Shown here: one piece after another, positions 55,199 through 64,000 of the stretch
How positions within the stretch are numbered: position 1 is the first letter of the stretch
How the letters are laid out: each line of letters opens with the position of its first letter
Assembly: GCF_020615385.1 (NCBI RefSeq)
Contig: NZ_JAJAVB010000025.1
Span: 705,296-769,295, forward strand
Direction: 5' to 3'
Length of the DNA stretch: 64,000 bases
From: Jiella soli
Lineage (GTDB): Bacteria > Pseudomonadota > Alphaproteobacteria > Rhizobiales > Rhizobiaceae
Program-made: the position numbers and the translations under genes
Notes under the pieces: generated by a model
Databases searched by the model: none
Seen by the model: the letters and a program-made list of their open reading frames with translations, nothing else
Told to the model about the DNA's origin: nothing

Positions 55199-56512
55199 TC
55201 ATACGTCTTGCCGGGCGCGTTGCCTCGTGTCATCAGAGCTGTCGGATGCCCGCTCGGCCTTGGCGGGCGACGGGTGGCCCGCTGCGTTCTCCGCTTGCTT
55301 GTGGCGGCCAAGCCAATGCGAGAGCGGGGTTGCGGTGACGCCGTGAACGGTGGCCGAGACCGCGACGGCAAGGGTCGCGATCGGCCAGAATTCGTGGCGG
55401 CCGGTCTCGTGCATAGCCATGATCGCGTAGTAGATCGATGCGACGCCCATCGGGCCGAACCAGCCGACGAAGGCCGTCTCCGCCCAGCCGCGCACGCAGG
55501 TCATCGGCCGTGCCAGGAACAGCCAGAAGGGCGGCCGCCTGAGAAAGATGAGGGCGATGGCGAAGGCGAGGCCCGGCCATCCCAACTGGTACCACTCGCC
55601 CCAGGGCAGCATCACGCCGAACAGGATGAAGACCGGCAGGTCGAAGAACCGGCCCATCGCCTCCTGAGCATGGCCCTGACGGGTCTCGCGCTCCGAAATG
55701 AAGCGGTTGAAGACGAGGCCTGCGGCAAAGACCGCAAGAATTCCGTCGCTGCCCATCAGCTTGACCGCGGCGAGAACGGTGATCGATAGTGAAAGGCCGA
55801 CCGTGACGGTAGACTGCGTCTCCGAATAGGGCTGCTCATAGGCCCAGATCAGGAGCCTGCCGGCTAGCCAGCCGATCAGCGCGCCGATGACGACGGCGAA
55901 GATGATCTCCCAGAAGAGGACCCGCGTCGCCCATTCCAGCCAGGCATCGTGCGAATCCTTGGTGAGCAGCAGCAGCGGCAGCATGACGAACAGCATGCCG
56001 AGCCCGTCATTGCCGCCGCTCTCGGCGCTCAGAATGTTGCGCACCCGGGTCGGAACCGAGTTCACGGCCGATTGGCCGCTGACGATCGAGCCGGCGAGCA
56101 CCGGATCGGTGGGAGCGAGGATCGCGCCGAGCAGCAGTGCCGGTAACAGGCTGAAGCCGAGGATCCCGATCGCGAGGCCGGCGCCGGCGAGCCACATCAC
56201 CAGCATTCCGCCGCCCAGCGCGAGCGCCATGTCGCGCCAGCGGGCGATCTCGAAGCCGGCGGGCAGCCGCAGCGCCGCGCCCATCACCGCAAGGCCGAGG
56301 GTCAGCCGGGCTACTTCCTGCATCACCACGAACCGGTCGCCCGGCGTGTCCGACATGTCGACGAAGTTCAGGACCGCAGGCCCGATGATGACGCCGACCA
56401 GAAGGCATAGTGCCGTCTCGGTGATCCACAGCCGGTTCTTCACATAGCCGGAGAGGATGCCGAGGACGAGCACGGCTCCCCCGGCGATCAGCAGCGCCGC
56501 GTTCAGGTCCAA
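55199..56512 (-). CDS. CPA1-family sodium/proton antiporter (NhaP-like)
   Basis: 437 residues with 12-13 membrane helices. The transport core shows LLGAILAPTDPVLAGSIVSGQ, the ion-binding Asp-containing motif, then ESGGNDGLGMLFVMLPLLLL (Glu/Asn/Asp). TTG 56512 has GGAGG seven bases upstream, so TTG is taken as the start. It exchanges Na+ or K+ for H+ at the inner membrane. The last 30 residues are hydrophilic and charged. Confidence 0.9.
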   Translation of the reverse strand: MDLNAALLIAGGAVLVLGILSGYVKNRLWITETALCLLVGVIIGPAVLNFVDMSDTPGDRFVVMQEVARLTLGLAVMGAALRLPAGFEIARWRDMALALGGGMLVMWLAGAGLAIGILGFSLLPALLLGAILAPTDPVLAGSIVSGQSAVNSVPTRVRNILSAESGGNDGLGMLFVMLPLLLLTKDSHDAWLEWATRVLFWEIIFAVVIGALIGWLAGRLLIWAYEQPYSETQSTVTVGLSLSITVLAAVKLMGSDGILAVFAAGLVFNRFISERETRQGHAQEAMGRFFDLPVFILFGVMLPWGEWYQLGWPGLAFAIALIFLRRPPFWLFLARPMTCVRGWAETAFVGWFGPMGVASIYYAIMAMHETGRHEFWPIATLAVAVSATVHGVTATPLSHWLGRHKQAENAAGHPSPAKAERASDSSDDTRQRARQDV

Positions 56513-56635
56513 TCTCTTGCCTCCGTCGCGTCGTTCGACCTGCCTCGGCTGGGCGAGGAGTGCCCGGCGCCGCCTGCATGCATGCGAGCGGTGAGGGACC
56601 GACTGCCAGACCTTATCGGGTGGGACATGATCGGC

Positions 56636-57313
56636 TCACTTCCCGCGAGAGCCATCGTCGGGCGTGGCAGCGGATTCGGGCCGGCCATGCGCCCCGATCA
56701 ACGGCACGAAGGAGACCCTCGACAAAGCCTCTTCTCGAAATCCGTCCTCGCCCCTGGTGATGCGCACGAGTCTCTGGCTGGCAGGCCCACGCTCGAGCGG
56801 AATGACGAGCCGGCCGCCGACGGCCAGTTGCTCCGTCAGCGGCTCGGGCACGCCGGGGGATGCCGCCGCGACGATGATCGCGTCGAATGGAGCGGCCTCC
56901 GGCAGGCCCAGCGTGCCGTCGCCGATCCTGGTCTCGACCTTATAGCCGAGCGCCTCCAGACGCTGCCGCGCCCGCTCCCCGAGAGCCGGATCGCGCTCGA
57001 TGGACGAGACGATCGCGCCCATCGCTGCCGCGACGGCCGCCCCGTAGCCGGAACCCGTGCCGACATCGAGCACCCGCTCGCCGGGTCTGACCCGCGCTGC
57101 CTGCAGCATCTCCGCAACAATCAGGGGTTGCGAGATCGTCTGGCCGCCGCCGATCGACAGAGGGCCGTCCTCATAGGCGAATGCCTGCATGTGCTCCGGC
57201 ACGAAGGCCTCGCGCGGGACCGAGCCCATCGCCGCCAGCACGGCCTCGTCTTCGATGCCACGCCTCTTAAGCTGATACTCGACCATGGACTGGCGACCGG
57301 ACACAGAACTCAC
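56636..57313 (-). CDS. pcm: Protein-L-isoaspartate O-methyltransferase
   Basis: 225 residues. SAM-dependent repair of isoaspartyl residues in damaged proteins. Signature RQSMVEYQLKRRGIEDEAVLAAM, then PREAFVP, GGGQTISQPLIVAEML, and ERVLDVGTGSGYGAAVAA (motif I). GTG 57313 follows AAAGGACATCGCC. An 85-codon frame upstream overlaps this start by four bases (GTGA). C-terminal tail is Gly/Pro/Asp-rich. Confidence 0.94.
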   Translation of the reverse strand: MSSVSGRQSMVEYQLKRRGIEDEAVLAAMGSVPREAFVPEHMQAFAYEDGPLSIGGGQTISQPLIVAEMLQAARVRPGERVLDVGTGSGYGAAVAAAMGAIVSSIERDPALGERARQRLEALGYKVETRIGDGTLGLPEAAPFDAIIVAAASPGVPEPLTEQLAVGGRLVIPLERGPASQRLVRITRGEDGFREEALSRVSFVPLIGAHGRPESAATPDDGSRGK

Positions 57314-57567
57314 GGCGATGTCCTTTCGGGCTGAGGAAGAGGCGGGGGCGACGGTGAAGGCGTCTCCCGTTCAATCGTCTTCGTCGTCGCCCGTTCCGGT
57401 GGAAGTGGCGGCAAACCCTCCACCGCTTTTGTAGCCGCCAATGCTTCGACATTGCCGGAGCGGGGCTCTTTCGGCGCCCAGTTCGGCCCGAGGGAAGGGC
57501 GTCGAAGCGCCTCTGCCTGTTCATACGCGCTCGCCGCGCCACATGCGCCGCACGAGAGGAGATCCAT
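57310..57567 (-). CDS. Possible small Pro-rich protein coupled to pcm
   Basis: 85 codons, MDLLSCGACGAASAYEQAEA with a Pro/Glu-rich end PPLPQPERTSP. Its stop overlaps the pcm start by GTGA, the pattern of coupled genes. There is no ribosome site before its ATG and no family resemblance, so it may be a chance frame. No other gene is visible in the 57314-57644 gap. Confidence 0.25.
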   Translation of the reverse strand: MDLLSCGACGAASAYEQAEALRRPSLGPNWAPKEPRSGNVEALAATKAVEGLPPLPPERATTKTIERETPSPSPPPLPQPERTSP

Positions 57568-57644
57568 CGTCTGCGGGGAGTCGCGGGCGGCGGTCCTCTC
57601 CGACGGATCAACTGGATGTGTGAAGGACGGAGTTCGGGGTGAGC

Positions 57645-58619
57645 ATGATGGACGAGGGGCAGACGATGCGGGCGGCTGTGGTGACCGGGCCGGGAGAACT
57701 CCGGGTCGAAGAGGTCGCGCGGCCTGAGCCGGGACCGGGCGAGGTTCGGGTCCGGCTCGAAGGCTGCGGCGTCTGCGCCTCCAACCTCACGCCCTGGGCC
57801 GGGCCGGAATGGATGCAGTTTCCGACCGAGGCGGGCGGCCTCGGCCATGAGGGCTGGGGGATCGTGGACGCCGTCGGCGAAGGAGTGGAAACCGTTGCGC
57901 CCGGCGACCGCGTGGCCGCGCTGTTCTACAAGAGCTATGGCGAATACGACGTCGGCCCGGCCGAAAACGTCGTGAAGCTGCCCGAGGCGCTCGCCGGGAT
58001 GCCGTTCCCGGGCGAGCCGCTCGGCTGCGCCATGAACATCTTTCGCCGGTCGGGCATCAAGGCCGGCGAGACGGTGGCGATCATCGGCATCGGCTTTCTC
58101 GGCGCGATCCTGACGCGGCTCGCCTCCGCGGCGGGAGCGCGCGTCATCGCCATCTCGCGGCGGCCGTTCTCGCTCGAGATCGCGGAGCGGATGGGCGCGG
58201 CCGAGACGATCGCGATGGACGATCACTGGGAGATCATCGAGAAGGTGCGCGAGCTCACCGGCGGCCGGTTCTGCGACCGGGTGATAGAGGCCGTTGGCAA
58301 GCAGTGGCCGCTGGACCTTGCCGCCGAGCTCACGCGCGAACGCGGCACGCTGATTGTCGCAGGCTACCATCAGGACGGCGCGCGGCAGGTGAACATGCAG
58401 CTCTGGAACTGGCGCGGGCTCGACGTGATCAATGCGCATGAGCGGGACCCGGCAATCTATGTGCAAGGCATCCGCGACGCGGTCGAGGTCGTGGCGGGCG
58501 GACGGCTGGATCCGACCGTGCTCTACACCCATTCCTTTCCGATCGAGCGGCTGGACGAGGCGTTGAACGCGACACGCGATCGTCCGAAAGGCTTCATGAA
58601 GGCACTCGTCACGTTCTGA
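57645..58619 (+). CDS. MDR-family zinc-type alcohol dehydrogenase-like oxidoreductase
   Basis: 324 residues. GroES-like N-terminal domain (GCGVCASNLTPWAGPEW, GLGHEGWGIVDAVGEGVE) and Rossmann domain with VAIIGIGFLGAILTRLA. Only the catalytic zinc site is partly present; the structural zinc Cys cluster is missing, as in the ThreDH/sorbitol-like groups lacking it. Start at ATG 57645 after GGGGTGAGC. It heads the surface-glycan cluster, though 530 bp separate it from the epimerase. Could oxidise or reduce a sugar or polyol. Confidence 0.85.
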   Translation: MMDEGQTMRAAVVTGPGELRVEEVARPEPGPGEVRVRLEGCGVCASNLTPWAGPEWMQFPTEAGGLGHEGWGIVDAVGEGVETVAPGDRVAALFYKSYGEYDVGPAENVVKLPEALAGMPFPGEPLGCAMNIFRRSGIKAGETVAIIGIGFLGAILTRLASAAGARVIAISRRPFSLEIAERMGAAETIAMDDHWEIIEKVRELTGGRFCDRVIEAVGKQWPLDLAAELTRERGTLIVAGYHQDGARQVNMQLWNWRGLDVINAHERDPAIYVQGIRDAVEVVAGGRLDPTVLYTHSFPIERLDEALNATRDRPKGFMKALVTF

Positions 58620-59150
58620 CGAAGCGGGTTCCTCACCTCGCGGGCCCTTCGACGGCGAACCTCCATCGAGGACGGCAAGTCGAGATTTCCGTGTGTTCTT
58701 GCGGCTTTACACGTTTGCGAAGTTGCGTAGCTCGCTAATGAAATCGTTGCGGATCGCTTCTGTCACACGAGCGTGAAGGTTTTAGATGTTCCCAAGACGT
58801 CGCCGGGCCGTGGGCTGAACTCTTCGCGGATCGGCGAGATCTTTTCTTTCGTCTGCCGGCTTCCTCCGGCGGCCATCACGCGAACGGATGTGAGTCATTT
58901 GCCGATCGAGTGCCTGGACAGCTGCGACGACGAGTTCTGGCGGTCGCCCAACGGGGCGAGGCCGGTTCTGCGAGGTCACCGCGTTGGGCGGGCAAGTGCT
59001 CCCATCGGTCGCACGAACTCCTGCCGCCGCCCCCGGTCCCGCGACGACCGCCGGTGCGGCGGTGCCATTCGGCGGTCCGTTTGGATCGACTGACCGTCTT
59101 CGTGCGTTCTCATCATCATCATCAACAATCCTGACTGTAAGGAGGTCCGA
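58620..59150 (+). other. 531-bp leader before the glycan genes
   Basis: No believable gene. The last 50 bases hold TCATCATCATCATCAACAATCC and GGAGGTCCGA, the ribosome site of the next gene. The rest has mixed base composition and may be the promoter and leader of the glycan operon. Confidence 0.4.
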
Positions 59151-60254
59151 TTGTCCCGTTATCTCGTGACCGGTGGCGCCGGCTTCATCGGCCGCCAGGT
59201 CTGCCGCGAGCTCCTGGAGCATGGCCACGAGGTTCGCGTCCTCGATGCGATGATCGAGCAGGTGCATGGCGGCGGCGAATCGCCCGACCTTGGAGATGTG
59301 GAGCTTCTTCGCGGCGACGTCCGGGACGCTGAAAAGGTCCGGGCGGGGCTGGCGGGTGTCGATGGGGTCGTGCACCTCGCCGCCGAGGTGGGCGTCGGCC
59401 AGAGCATGTACGAGATCGAGCGCTATGTCAGCACCAACGACGTCGGGACGGCGGTGCTCCTCCAGGAGATGATCGATCAGCCCGTCGACAAGATCGTCGT
59501 CGCTTCCTCGATGAGCGTCTATGGCGAGGGTCGCTACAGGACGCCGCACGGGCGCGTGGTTGACGATGCGAGGCGCCGGCCGGAGCAGATCAAGGCCGGG
59601 CGCTTCGAGATCTTGTCGGACGAGGGCGAGCCGCTGGAGCCGGTGGCGACCGACGAGACCAAGCGGACTGACCTTGCATCCATCTATGCGCTGACGAAGT
59701 ACCAGCAGGAGCAGGCGGTGCTGATCTTCGGCAACGCCTACCAGACCGACGCGGTGGCCTTGCGCCTGTTCAACGTCTTCGGTCCCGGCCAGGCGCTGTC
59801 GAACCCCTATACCGGCGTTCTTGCCAACTTCTCCTCGCGCATTGCGGCGGGCCAGGCGCCGACGATCTTCGAGGATGGCAAGCAGCGACGCGATTTCGTG
59901 CATGTGAACGATGTTGCGCGTGCCTTCCGCCTGGCGTTGGAAAAGCCGGAGGCGAAGGGCGAGACCATCAATGTCGGCAGCGGCCGCTCCTATTCCGTCA
60001 CCGAGGTGGCCGAGAAGGTCGCCGAGGCGATGGGCAGCGACATCAAGCCCGAGATTACCGGCAGGGCGCGCTCGGGCGATATCCGCAACTGCTTCGCCGA
60101 CATCTCGAAGGCGCGGCGCCTTCTCGGCTTCGAGCCGGAGCGGCGTCTGGAGGATTCGCTCGGCGAGTTGGCCGAATGGGTCGCCTCCCAGGCGGTGACC
60201 GATCGCAATGCGGAAATGCGCCGCCATCTGGAAGCGCGGGGCCTCGTCGCATGA
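59151..60254 (+). CDS. NAD-dependent epimerase/dehydratase (UDP-glucose 4-epimerase-like)
   Basis: 367 residues, extended SDR. YLVTGGAGFIGRQVCREL binds NAD. Active site: ASSMSVYGEG (Ser/Met), SIYALTKYQQEQA (YxxxK). Substrate segments RLFNVFGPGQALSNPYTGVLANF and RRDFVHVNDVARA follow. Starts at TTG 59151 with GGAGG directly upstream. It overlaps the fusion gene by ATGA. It likely makes a nucleotide sugar for the glycosyltransferases. Confidence 0.88.
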   Translation: MSRYLVTGGAGFIGRQVCRELLEHGHEVRVLDAMIEQVHGGGESPDLGDVELLRGDVRDAEKVRAGLAGVDGVVHLAAEVGVGQSMYEIERYVSTNDVGTAVLLQEMIDQPVDKIVVASSMSVYGEGRYRTPHGRVVDDARRRPEQIKAGRFEILSDEGEPLEPVATDETKRTDLASIYALTKYQQEQAVLIFGNAYQTDAVALRLFNVFGPGQALSNPYTGVLANFSSRIAAGQAPTIFEDGKQRRDFVHVNDVARAFRLALEKPEAKGETINVGSGRSYSVTEVAEKVAEAMGSDIKPEITGRARSGDIRNCFADISKARRLLGFEPERRLEDSLGELAEWVASQAVTDRNAEMRRHLEARGLVA

Positions 60255-62308
60255 CGAAGCCGGAATTCGGGGCAGGGGCAGATCGGGACAGCCGGAAATT
60301 CGGCTTTGCGGAGTGGTTCCGGCCGGGCGAGTACGACCGCACCTCCGCAGCGCTCGATGGCATGGAGCGCGTGGGAGCCCATCATCTGCGCACGCATCTG
60401 TCCTGGGCGGAATATCATGGGGAGGGCGGCAAGGAATGGTACGACTGGCTTCTGCCTGAAATCGGTCGCCGCTTCGATCTTCTGCCCTGCATCCATTACA
60501 CGCCGCCGTCCCTGTCGCGCACCGGCACCTCGGCGGGCGCGCCGCGGCAGCTCAAGGACTATGCCGACTTCGTCGATTATGTGCTGACCCGCTATGGCGA
60601 GCATTTCGAGGCGGTGGAGCTGTGGAACGAGCCCAACAACCTCCTCGACTGGGACTGGCGCGAGGACCCGGATTGGGCGCTTTTCTGCGAAATGGTCGGC
60701 GGGGCGGCGCACTGGGCGCGCGAGCGCGGCTTCAAGACGGTGCTTGGCGGCCCGTCGCCCTTCGACGCGCACTGGCTGCGGCTGATGGGAGAGCGCGGCG
60801 TCCTCGGCGTGATGTCGGCGGTCGGGCTGCACGGCTTTCCCGGCACCTGGGACAGCGATGTCGGCACCTGGGGCGGATGGGAAGCGCTCACCTCCCAGAT
60901 GCGGGAGATCCTCGCCGAGTACAATCCGGACGCGGAGATCTGGATCACCGAGGCCGGCTATTCCACCTGGCGGCATGACGAGGCGGCGCAGGCGCAGAGC
61001 TTCCTCGACGCGCTCTCGGCGCCGGCCGACCGGCTCTACTGGTATGGCTGGCAGGACATCGCCGACACGGTCGCCGTGCAGGAAGGACTGCGCTTCGACG
61101 ATCGGCACTACCACATGGGCGTCGTCGACCAGGACGGACGCGAAAAGCTCCTGGCGCGGCTTCTCGGCCAAGGCGGTCCGCAGGCGGTCGCTGACACCCT
61201 GGCGCTCGCCGCGCCGAATTTGCGCCGGGCGGAAAAGCCGATCGTGATAACCGGCGGGGCAGGTTTCATCGGCTGCAATCTTGCCGACAGCTTCCTTTCG
61301 GAGGGCCGCGACGTTCTCCTCCTCGACAACCTCTCGCGCCCCGGCGTCGAGACGAACCTCTCCTGGCTGAAGGAGCGGCATGGCGAGCGCGCCGGCTGGG
61401 CGCCCGTCGACATGCGCGACGGCATGGCGCTGCGCGATGTCGTCAGGGACGCGGAGGCCGTCTTCCACTTCGCGGCGCAGGTCGCGGTGACCACCAGTCT
61501 CGACGCGCCGGTCGAGGATTTCGAGGTGAATGCTCGTGGCACGCTGAACCTCCTCGAAGCCGTGCGCCGCTCCGGCCGCAAGACGCCGGTGATCTTCGCC
61601 TCGACCAACAAGGTCTATGGCGATCTCGCCGATCTCACGCTCGTCGATAGCGGCGACCGCTATGTGCCGACCGACAACGCGATCGCCGCGCATGGCGTCG
61701 GCGAGCGGCGGAACCTCGATTTCTGCACGCCCTATGGCTGCTCCAAGGGCGTCGCCGACCAGTATGTCCTAGACTACGGAAAGAGCTACGGCCTGCCGAC
61801 GGCAGTCTTGCGGATGAGCTGCATCTACGGGCCGCGCCAGTTCGGCACGGAGGACCAGGGCTGGGTCGCACATTTCCTCATCCGGGCGCTCAAGGGCGAG
61901 GAGATCGTCATCTATGGCGACGGCAAGCAGGTGCGCGACATCCTGCATGTCGCCGACGCGGTCGCTGCCTATCGCGCACTGCTAGCCAATATCGACAGCG
62001 TGCGCGGCAGCGCCTTCAATCTCGGCGGCGGGCCGGTCAATGCGATCAGCCTGCGCGTCCTCCTGCGCGAGATGGGCGAGATGCTCGGCCGCGAGGTGGC
62101 GATCCGCTTTTCGGAGACCCGCAAAGGCGACCAGGCCTATTTCGTCGCCGACACGCGCAGCCTGTCCGAAGCGACCGGCTGGCGCGCGCGGATCGGCTGG
62201 CGCGACGGCGTGCGCGACCTGAATACATGGCTGTCCACCTGGAACGGACCCGACGCCGCGCCCGAAGCGGAAGCGATCGCCCCGCTTGCCGCGAGGCTGC
62301 GAGCATGA
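60251..62308 (+). CDS. Fusion of glycoside-hydrolase-like TIM barrel and NAD-dependent epimerase
   Basis: 685 residues in one frame. Residues about 15-310 form a glycoside hydrolase clan-A-like barrel (GH5/GH39 style). They include LRTHLSWAEYHGEGG, the acid/base Glu127 in VELWNEPNN and the nucleophile Glu234 in IWITEAGYSTW. Residues about 330-685 form an extended SDR: IVITGGAGFIGCNLAD, ASTNKVYGD, catalytic Tyr495/Lys499 (PYGCSKG) and RDILHVADAV. The two halves join without a stop. Such a fusion suggests a sugar is released or transferred by one half and its nucleotide form remodelled by the other. The start overlaps the preceding stop. Confidence 0.85.
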   Translation: MTKPEFGAGADRDSRKFGFAEWFRPGEYDRTSAALDGMERVGAHHLRTHLSWAEYHGEGGKEWYDWLLPEIGRRFDLLPCIHYTPPSLSRTGTSAGAPRQLKDYADFVDYVLTRYGEHFEAVELWNEPNNLLDWDWREDPDWALFCEMVGGAAHWARERGFKTVLGGPSPFDAHWLRLMGERGVLGVMSAVGLHGFPGTWDSDVGTWGGWEALTSQMREILAEYNPDAEIWITEAGYSTWRHDEAAQAQSFLDALSAPADRLYWYGWQDIADTVAVQEGLRFDDRHYHMGVVDQDGREKLLARLLGQGGPQAVADTLALAAPNLRRAEKPIVITGGAGFIGCNLADSFLSEGRDVLLLDNLSRPGVETNLSWLKERHGERAGWAPVDMRDGMALRDVVRDAEAVFHFAAQVAVTTSLDAPVEDFEVNARGTLNLLEAVRRSGRKTPVIFASTNKVYGDLADLTLVDSGDRYVPTDNAIAAHGVGERRNLDFCTPYGCSKGVADQYVLDYGKSYGLPTAVLRMSCIYGPRQFGTEDQGWVAHFLIRALKGEEIVIYGDGKQVRDILHVADAVAAYRALLANIDSVRGSAFNLGGGPVNAISLRVLLREMGEMLGREVAIRFSETRKGDQAYFVADTRSLSEATGWRARIGWRDGVRDLNTWLSTWNGPDAAPEAEAIAPLAARLRA

Positions 62309-62411
62309 GCGAGAAGCGAACCTCACGCTCTTTCTTGCCGGCCGGTCGGCCAGGTCTGAAGCGGCACCCCATTCCCGCTTTCCAAGTCTCGTGCGTAACG
62401 GAGGCGTTCCG

Positions 62412-63533
62412 ATGATCCCGACCCGCGTGTTGATGACCACCGACGCCGTCGGCGGCGTGTGGCGTTATTCCGTCGATCTCGCCCGCTCGCTGAACGAGGC
62501 GGGGATCGAGGTCGTGCTGGCCTGCCTCGGCCCGGCGCCATCCGACGACAAGATCCGCGAGGCCGAGGCATCGGCGGCGACGGAGCTCGTCACGCTCGAC
62601 TTGCCGCTCGACTGGATGGCGAGTGGGCCGGAGGCGCTGTTCGCCGTGCCGCGGCGGCTGGTGGAACTGGCGGACGAGACCGATGCCGATCTCTTGCATC
62701 TCAACCTGCCCTCCCAGGCGGCCGGGATCGAGACGGACAAGCCCGTCGTGGTGGTGTCCCATTCCTGCGTCGTCACCTGGTGGGCGGCAATGCGCAACGA
62801 GGCGCTGCCTGCCGACTGGCAGTGGCAGTTCGCGCTGAATCGGGCCGGCTTCGAGCGCGCCGACGCGGTTATCGCGCCCTCGCGCAGCCATGCCCAGGCG
62901 GTGCGGGAGGCCTTTGGCGCGTTCGGCGCGGTCCGGGCCGTGCCGAACGCGGTGCAGCCGCCGCTGGAGGAGCCGCGGGCCGCCAAGCGCCCGCTCGTCT
63001 TCGCGGCAGCGCGCTGGTGGGACGAGAGCAAGAATGCCGGTCTCCTCGACGCCATGGCCGGCAAAGTCGCCTGGCCGGTCAAGGCGGCCGGCGCCTGCCG
63101 CGGCGGCAATGGGCAGGTCTTCACCTTCGCGCATGTCGAGGCCCTGGGGGAACTGCCTTTCGCCGAGACGCAGGGGATCATGGCGGAGGCGGGCATTTTC
63201 GTCTCGCCCTCGTTCTACGAACCCTTCGGCCTCGCCGTTCTCGAAGCGGCCAATGCCGGCGCCGCGCTGGTTCTCGCCGATATTCCGACCTATCGCGAAC
63301 TCTGGAGTGGAGCGGCACGCTTTGCCGATCCGGACGATCCCGCCGCCTTCGCGCGGGAGGTGGACGCGCTTGCCGGGGACACTGCCGCGCGGGCGCTGCT
63401 GGGTGCGCTGGCCAGGGAGCGGGCCCGCCGCTTCACGCCCGCCTGCCAGCTGGAAGCGCTCTTCGCCGCCTACCGCACGGCCGCCGTCGCCAGGGCCGGT
63501 CTTCCCCTCGACGCGCCGCAGGCCGCCGAGTGA
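62412..63533 (+). CDS. Family 4-type (GT-B) glycosyltransferase
   Basis: 373 residues. The N-terminal domain begins MIPTRVLMTTDAVGGVWRYSVDLARSL; the C-terminal domain has VFAAARWWDESKNAGLLDAM and the EX7E-like segment FVSPSFYEPFGLAVLEAANAG, both typical for GT4. It would use a nucleotide sugar to extend a lipid-linked glycan. ATG 62412 is chosen; 103 bp separate it from the fusion gene. Confidence 0.88.
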   Translation: MIPTRVLMTTDAVGGVWRYSVDLARSLNEAGIEVVLACLGPAPSDDKIREAEASAATELVTLDLPLDWMASGPEALFAVPRRLVELADETDADLLHLNLPSQAAGIETDKPVVVVSHSCVVTWWAAMRNEALPADWQWQFALNRAGFERADAVIAPSRSHAQAVREAFGAFGAVRAVPNAVQPPLEEPRAAKRPLVFAAARWWDESKNAGLLDAMAGKVAWPVKAAGACRGGNGQVFTFAHVEALGELPFAETQGIMAEAGIFVSPSFYEPFGLAVLEAANAGAALVLADIPTYRELWSGAARFADPDDPAAFAREVDALAGDTAARALLGALARERARRFTPACQLEALFAAYRTAAVARAGLPLDAPQAAE

Positions 63534-63535
63534 CC

Positions 63536-64000
63536 ATGCGCTTCGTCTTCTACACCCACTCCCTCGTCTCCGACTGGAACCATGGCAATGCGCATTTCCT
63601 GCGCGGCGTGATGCGCGAGCTCGTGGCCCGCGGCCATGACGCGCTTGCCCTGGAACCGGACGGTGGCTGGAGCCGCACCAATCTCCTCGAAGGCCAGGGC
63701 CAAGCGGCGATCGACCGCTTCGCCAGGGATTTCCCCGAATTGCGGAGCGAGAGCTACGGCCCGGAGTTCGATCACGAGGAGGCGCTGGACGGGGCGGATG
63801 TCGTCGTCGTCCATGAGTGGACCGAGCCGGCCCTGGTCAAAACGATCGGCGACATTCGCCGAAGGGGCGGGGACTTCCTCCTCCTCTTCCACGACACGCA
63901 CCATCGTGCAGTCTCCGACGAAGGGGCGATCGCGGACATGGCGCTCGCCGATTATGACGGCGTGCTCGCCTTCGGCGAGACGCTCCGGCGGCGCTATCTC
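63536..64000 (+). CDS. CgeB-family glycosyltransferase (3' end outside window)
   Basis: 155 codons to the right edge, no stop. MRFVFYTHSLVSDWNHGNAHFLRGVMRELVARGHD and DFLLLFHDTHHRA match the N-terminal domain of CgeB-like glycosyltransferases. It starts two bases after the preceding stop, so it is in the same operon. Acts in the surface-glycan cluster; substrate unknown. Confidence 0.82.
   Translation, partial: MRFVFYTHSLVSDWNHGNAHFLRGVMRELVARGHDALALEPDGGWSRTNLLEGQGQAAIDRFARDFPELRSESYGPEFDHEEALDGADVVVVHEWTEPALVKTIGDIRRRGGDFLLLFHDTHHRAVSDEGAIADMALADYDGVLAFGETLRRRYL

Overview
The window is GC-rich, densely packed chromosomal DNA from an alphaproteobacterium, most likely of the order Hyphomicrobiales (Rhizobiales). 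The basis is a C4-type 5-aminolevulinate synthase (hemA), heme A synthase next to a DUF2842 gene, a textbook CtrA box (TTAA-N7-TTAAC) before a polysaccharide-export gene, a DUF2019 gene and rhizobial-type regulator families. A family-level guess (Aurantimonadaceae-like) is inference only. No rRNA, tRNA, CRISPR array or insertion sequence was seen.

Layout. 1-10 kb: the 3' end of a sodium-symporter/histidine-kinase hybrid, mscL, an aminotransferase, an OxyR-like regulator without redox cysteines facing a YdcH/terC pair, and an HxlR regulator facing an NTF2-like/SDR pair. 10-18 kb: hemA with a cupin gene, an epimerase and a sugar transferase, a COG4091 dehydrogenase, a MarR regulator and a methyltransferase. 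18-21 kb: two secreted proteins and a complete ureC standing alone. 20.6-29.3 kb: a full uronate catabolic locus, with a GntR regulator facing uxaC, TRAP transporter dctPQM, a fructuronate reductase, a KdgF-like cupin, kduI and kduD. It imports hexuronates or unsaturated uronates and sends them toward 2-keto-3-deoxygluconate. 29-31.7 kb: a divergent Gfo/Idh dehydrogenase and DegT aminotransferase.

32-43 kb: a putative HNH-type toxin with a DUF2019 partner, argC, a secreted dienelactone hydrolase, ctaA/DUF2842, and an exopolysaccharide start locus (degenerate BY-kinase-like gene, lipoprotein exporter, initiating sugar transferase) with the CtrA box between the divergent genes. Then come aroQ, speB and a decaying ParDE-type toxin-antitoxin pair. 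43-57 kb: an amidase, a GntR remnant, a PaoABC-type molybdenum aldehyde oxidoreductase facing a TetR regulator with a 17-bp palindrome, an unpaired biotin-dependent acyl-CoA carboxylase alpha subunit, a tandem PilZ protein, a decayed phosphorylase gene, a flavin-binding stress protein, a CPA1 antiporter and pcm.

57.6-64 kb: a surface-glycan cluster running off the window: an MDR dehydrogenase, an epimerase, a glycoside-hydrolase/epimerase fusion and two glycosyltransferases. A 93-bp intergenic repeat occurs twice, at 9603-9695 and inverted at 50781-50873. The strongest candidates for something less described are the glycoside-hydrolase/epimerase fusion, the toxin/DUF2019 pair, the cysteine-less OxyR with an OxyR-type operator, and the orphan ureC.
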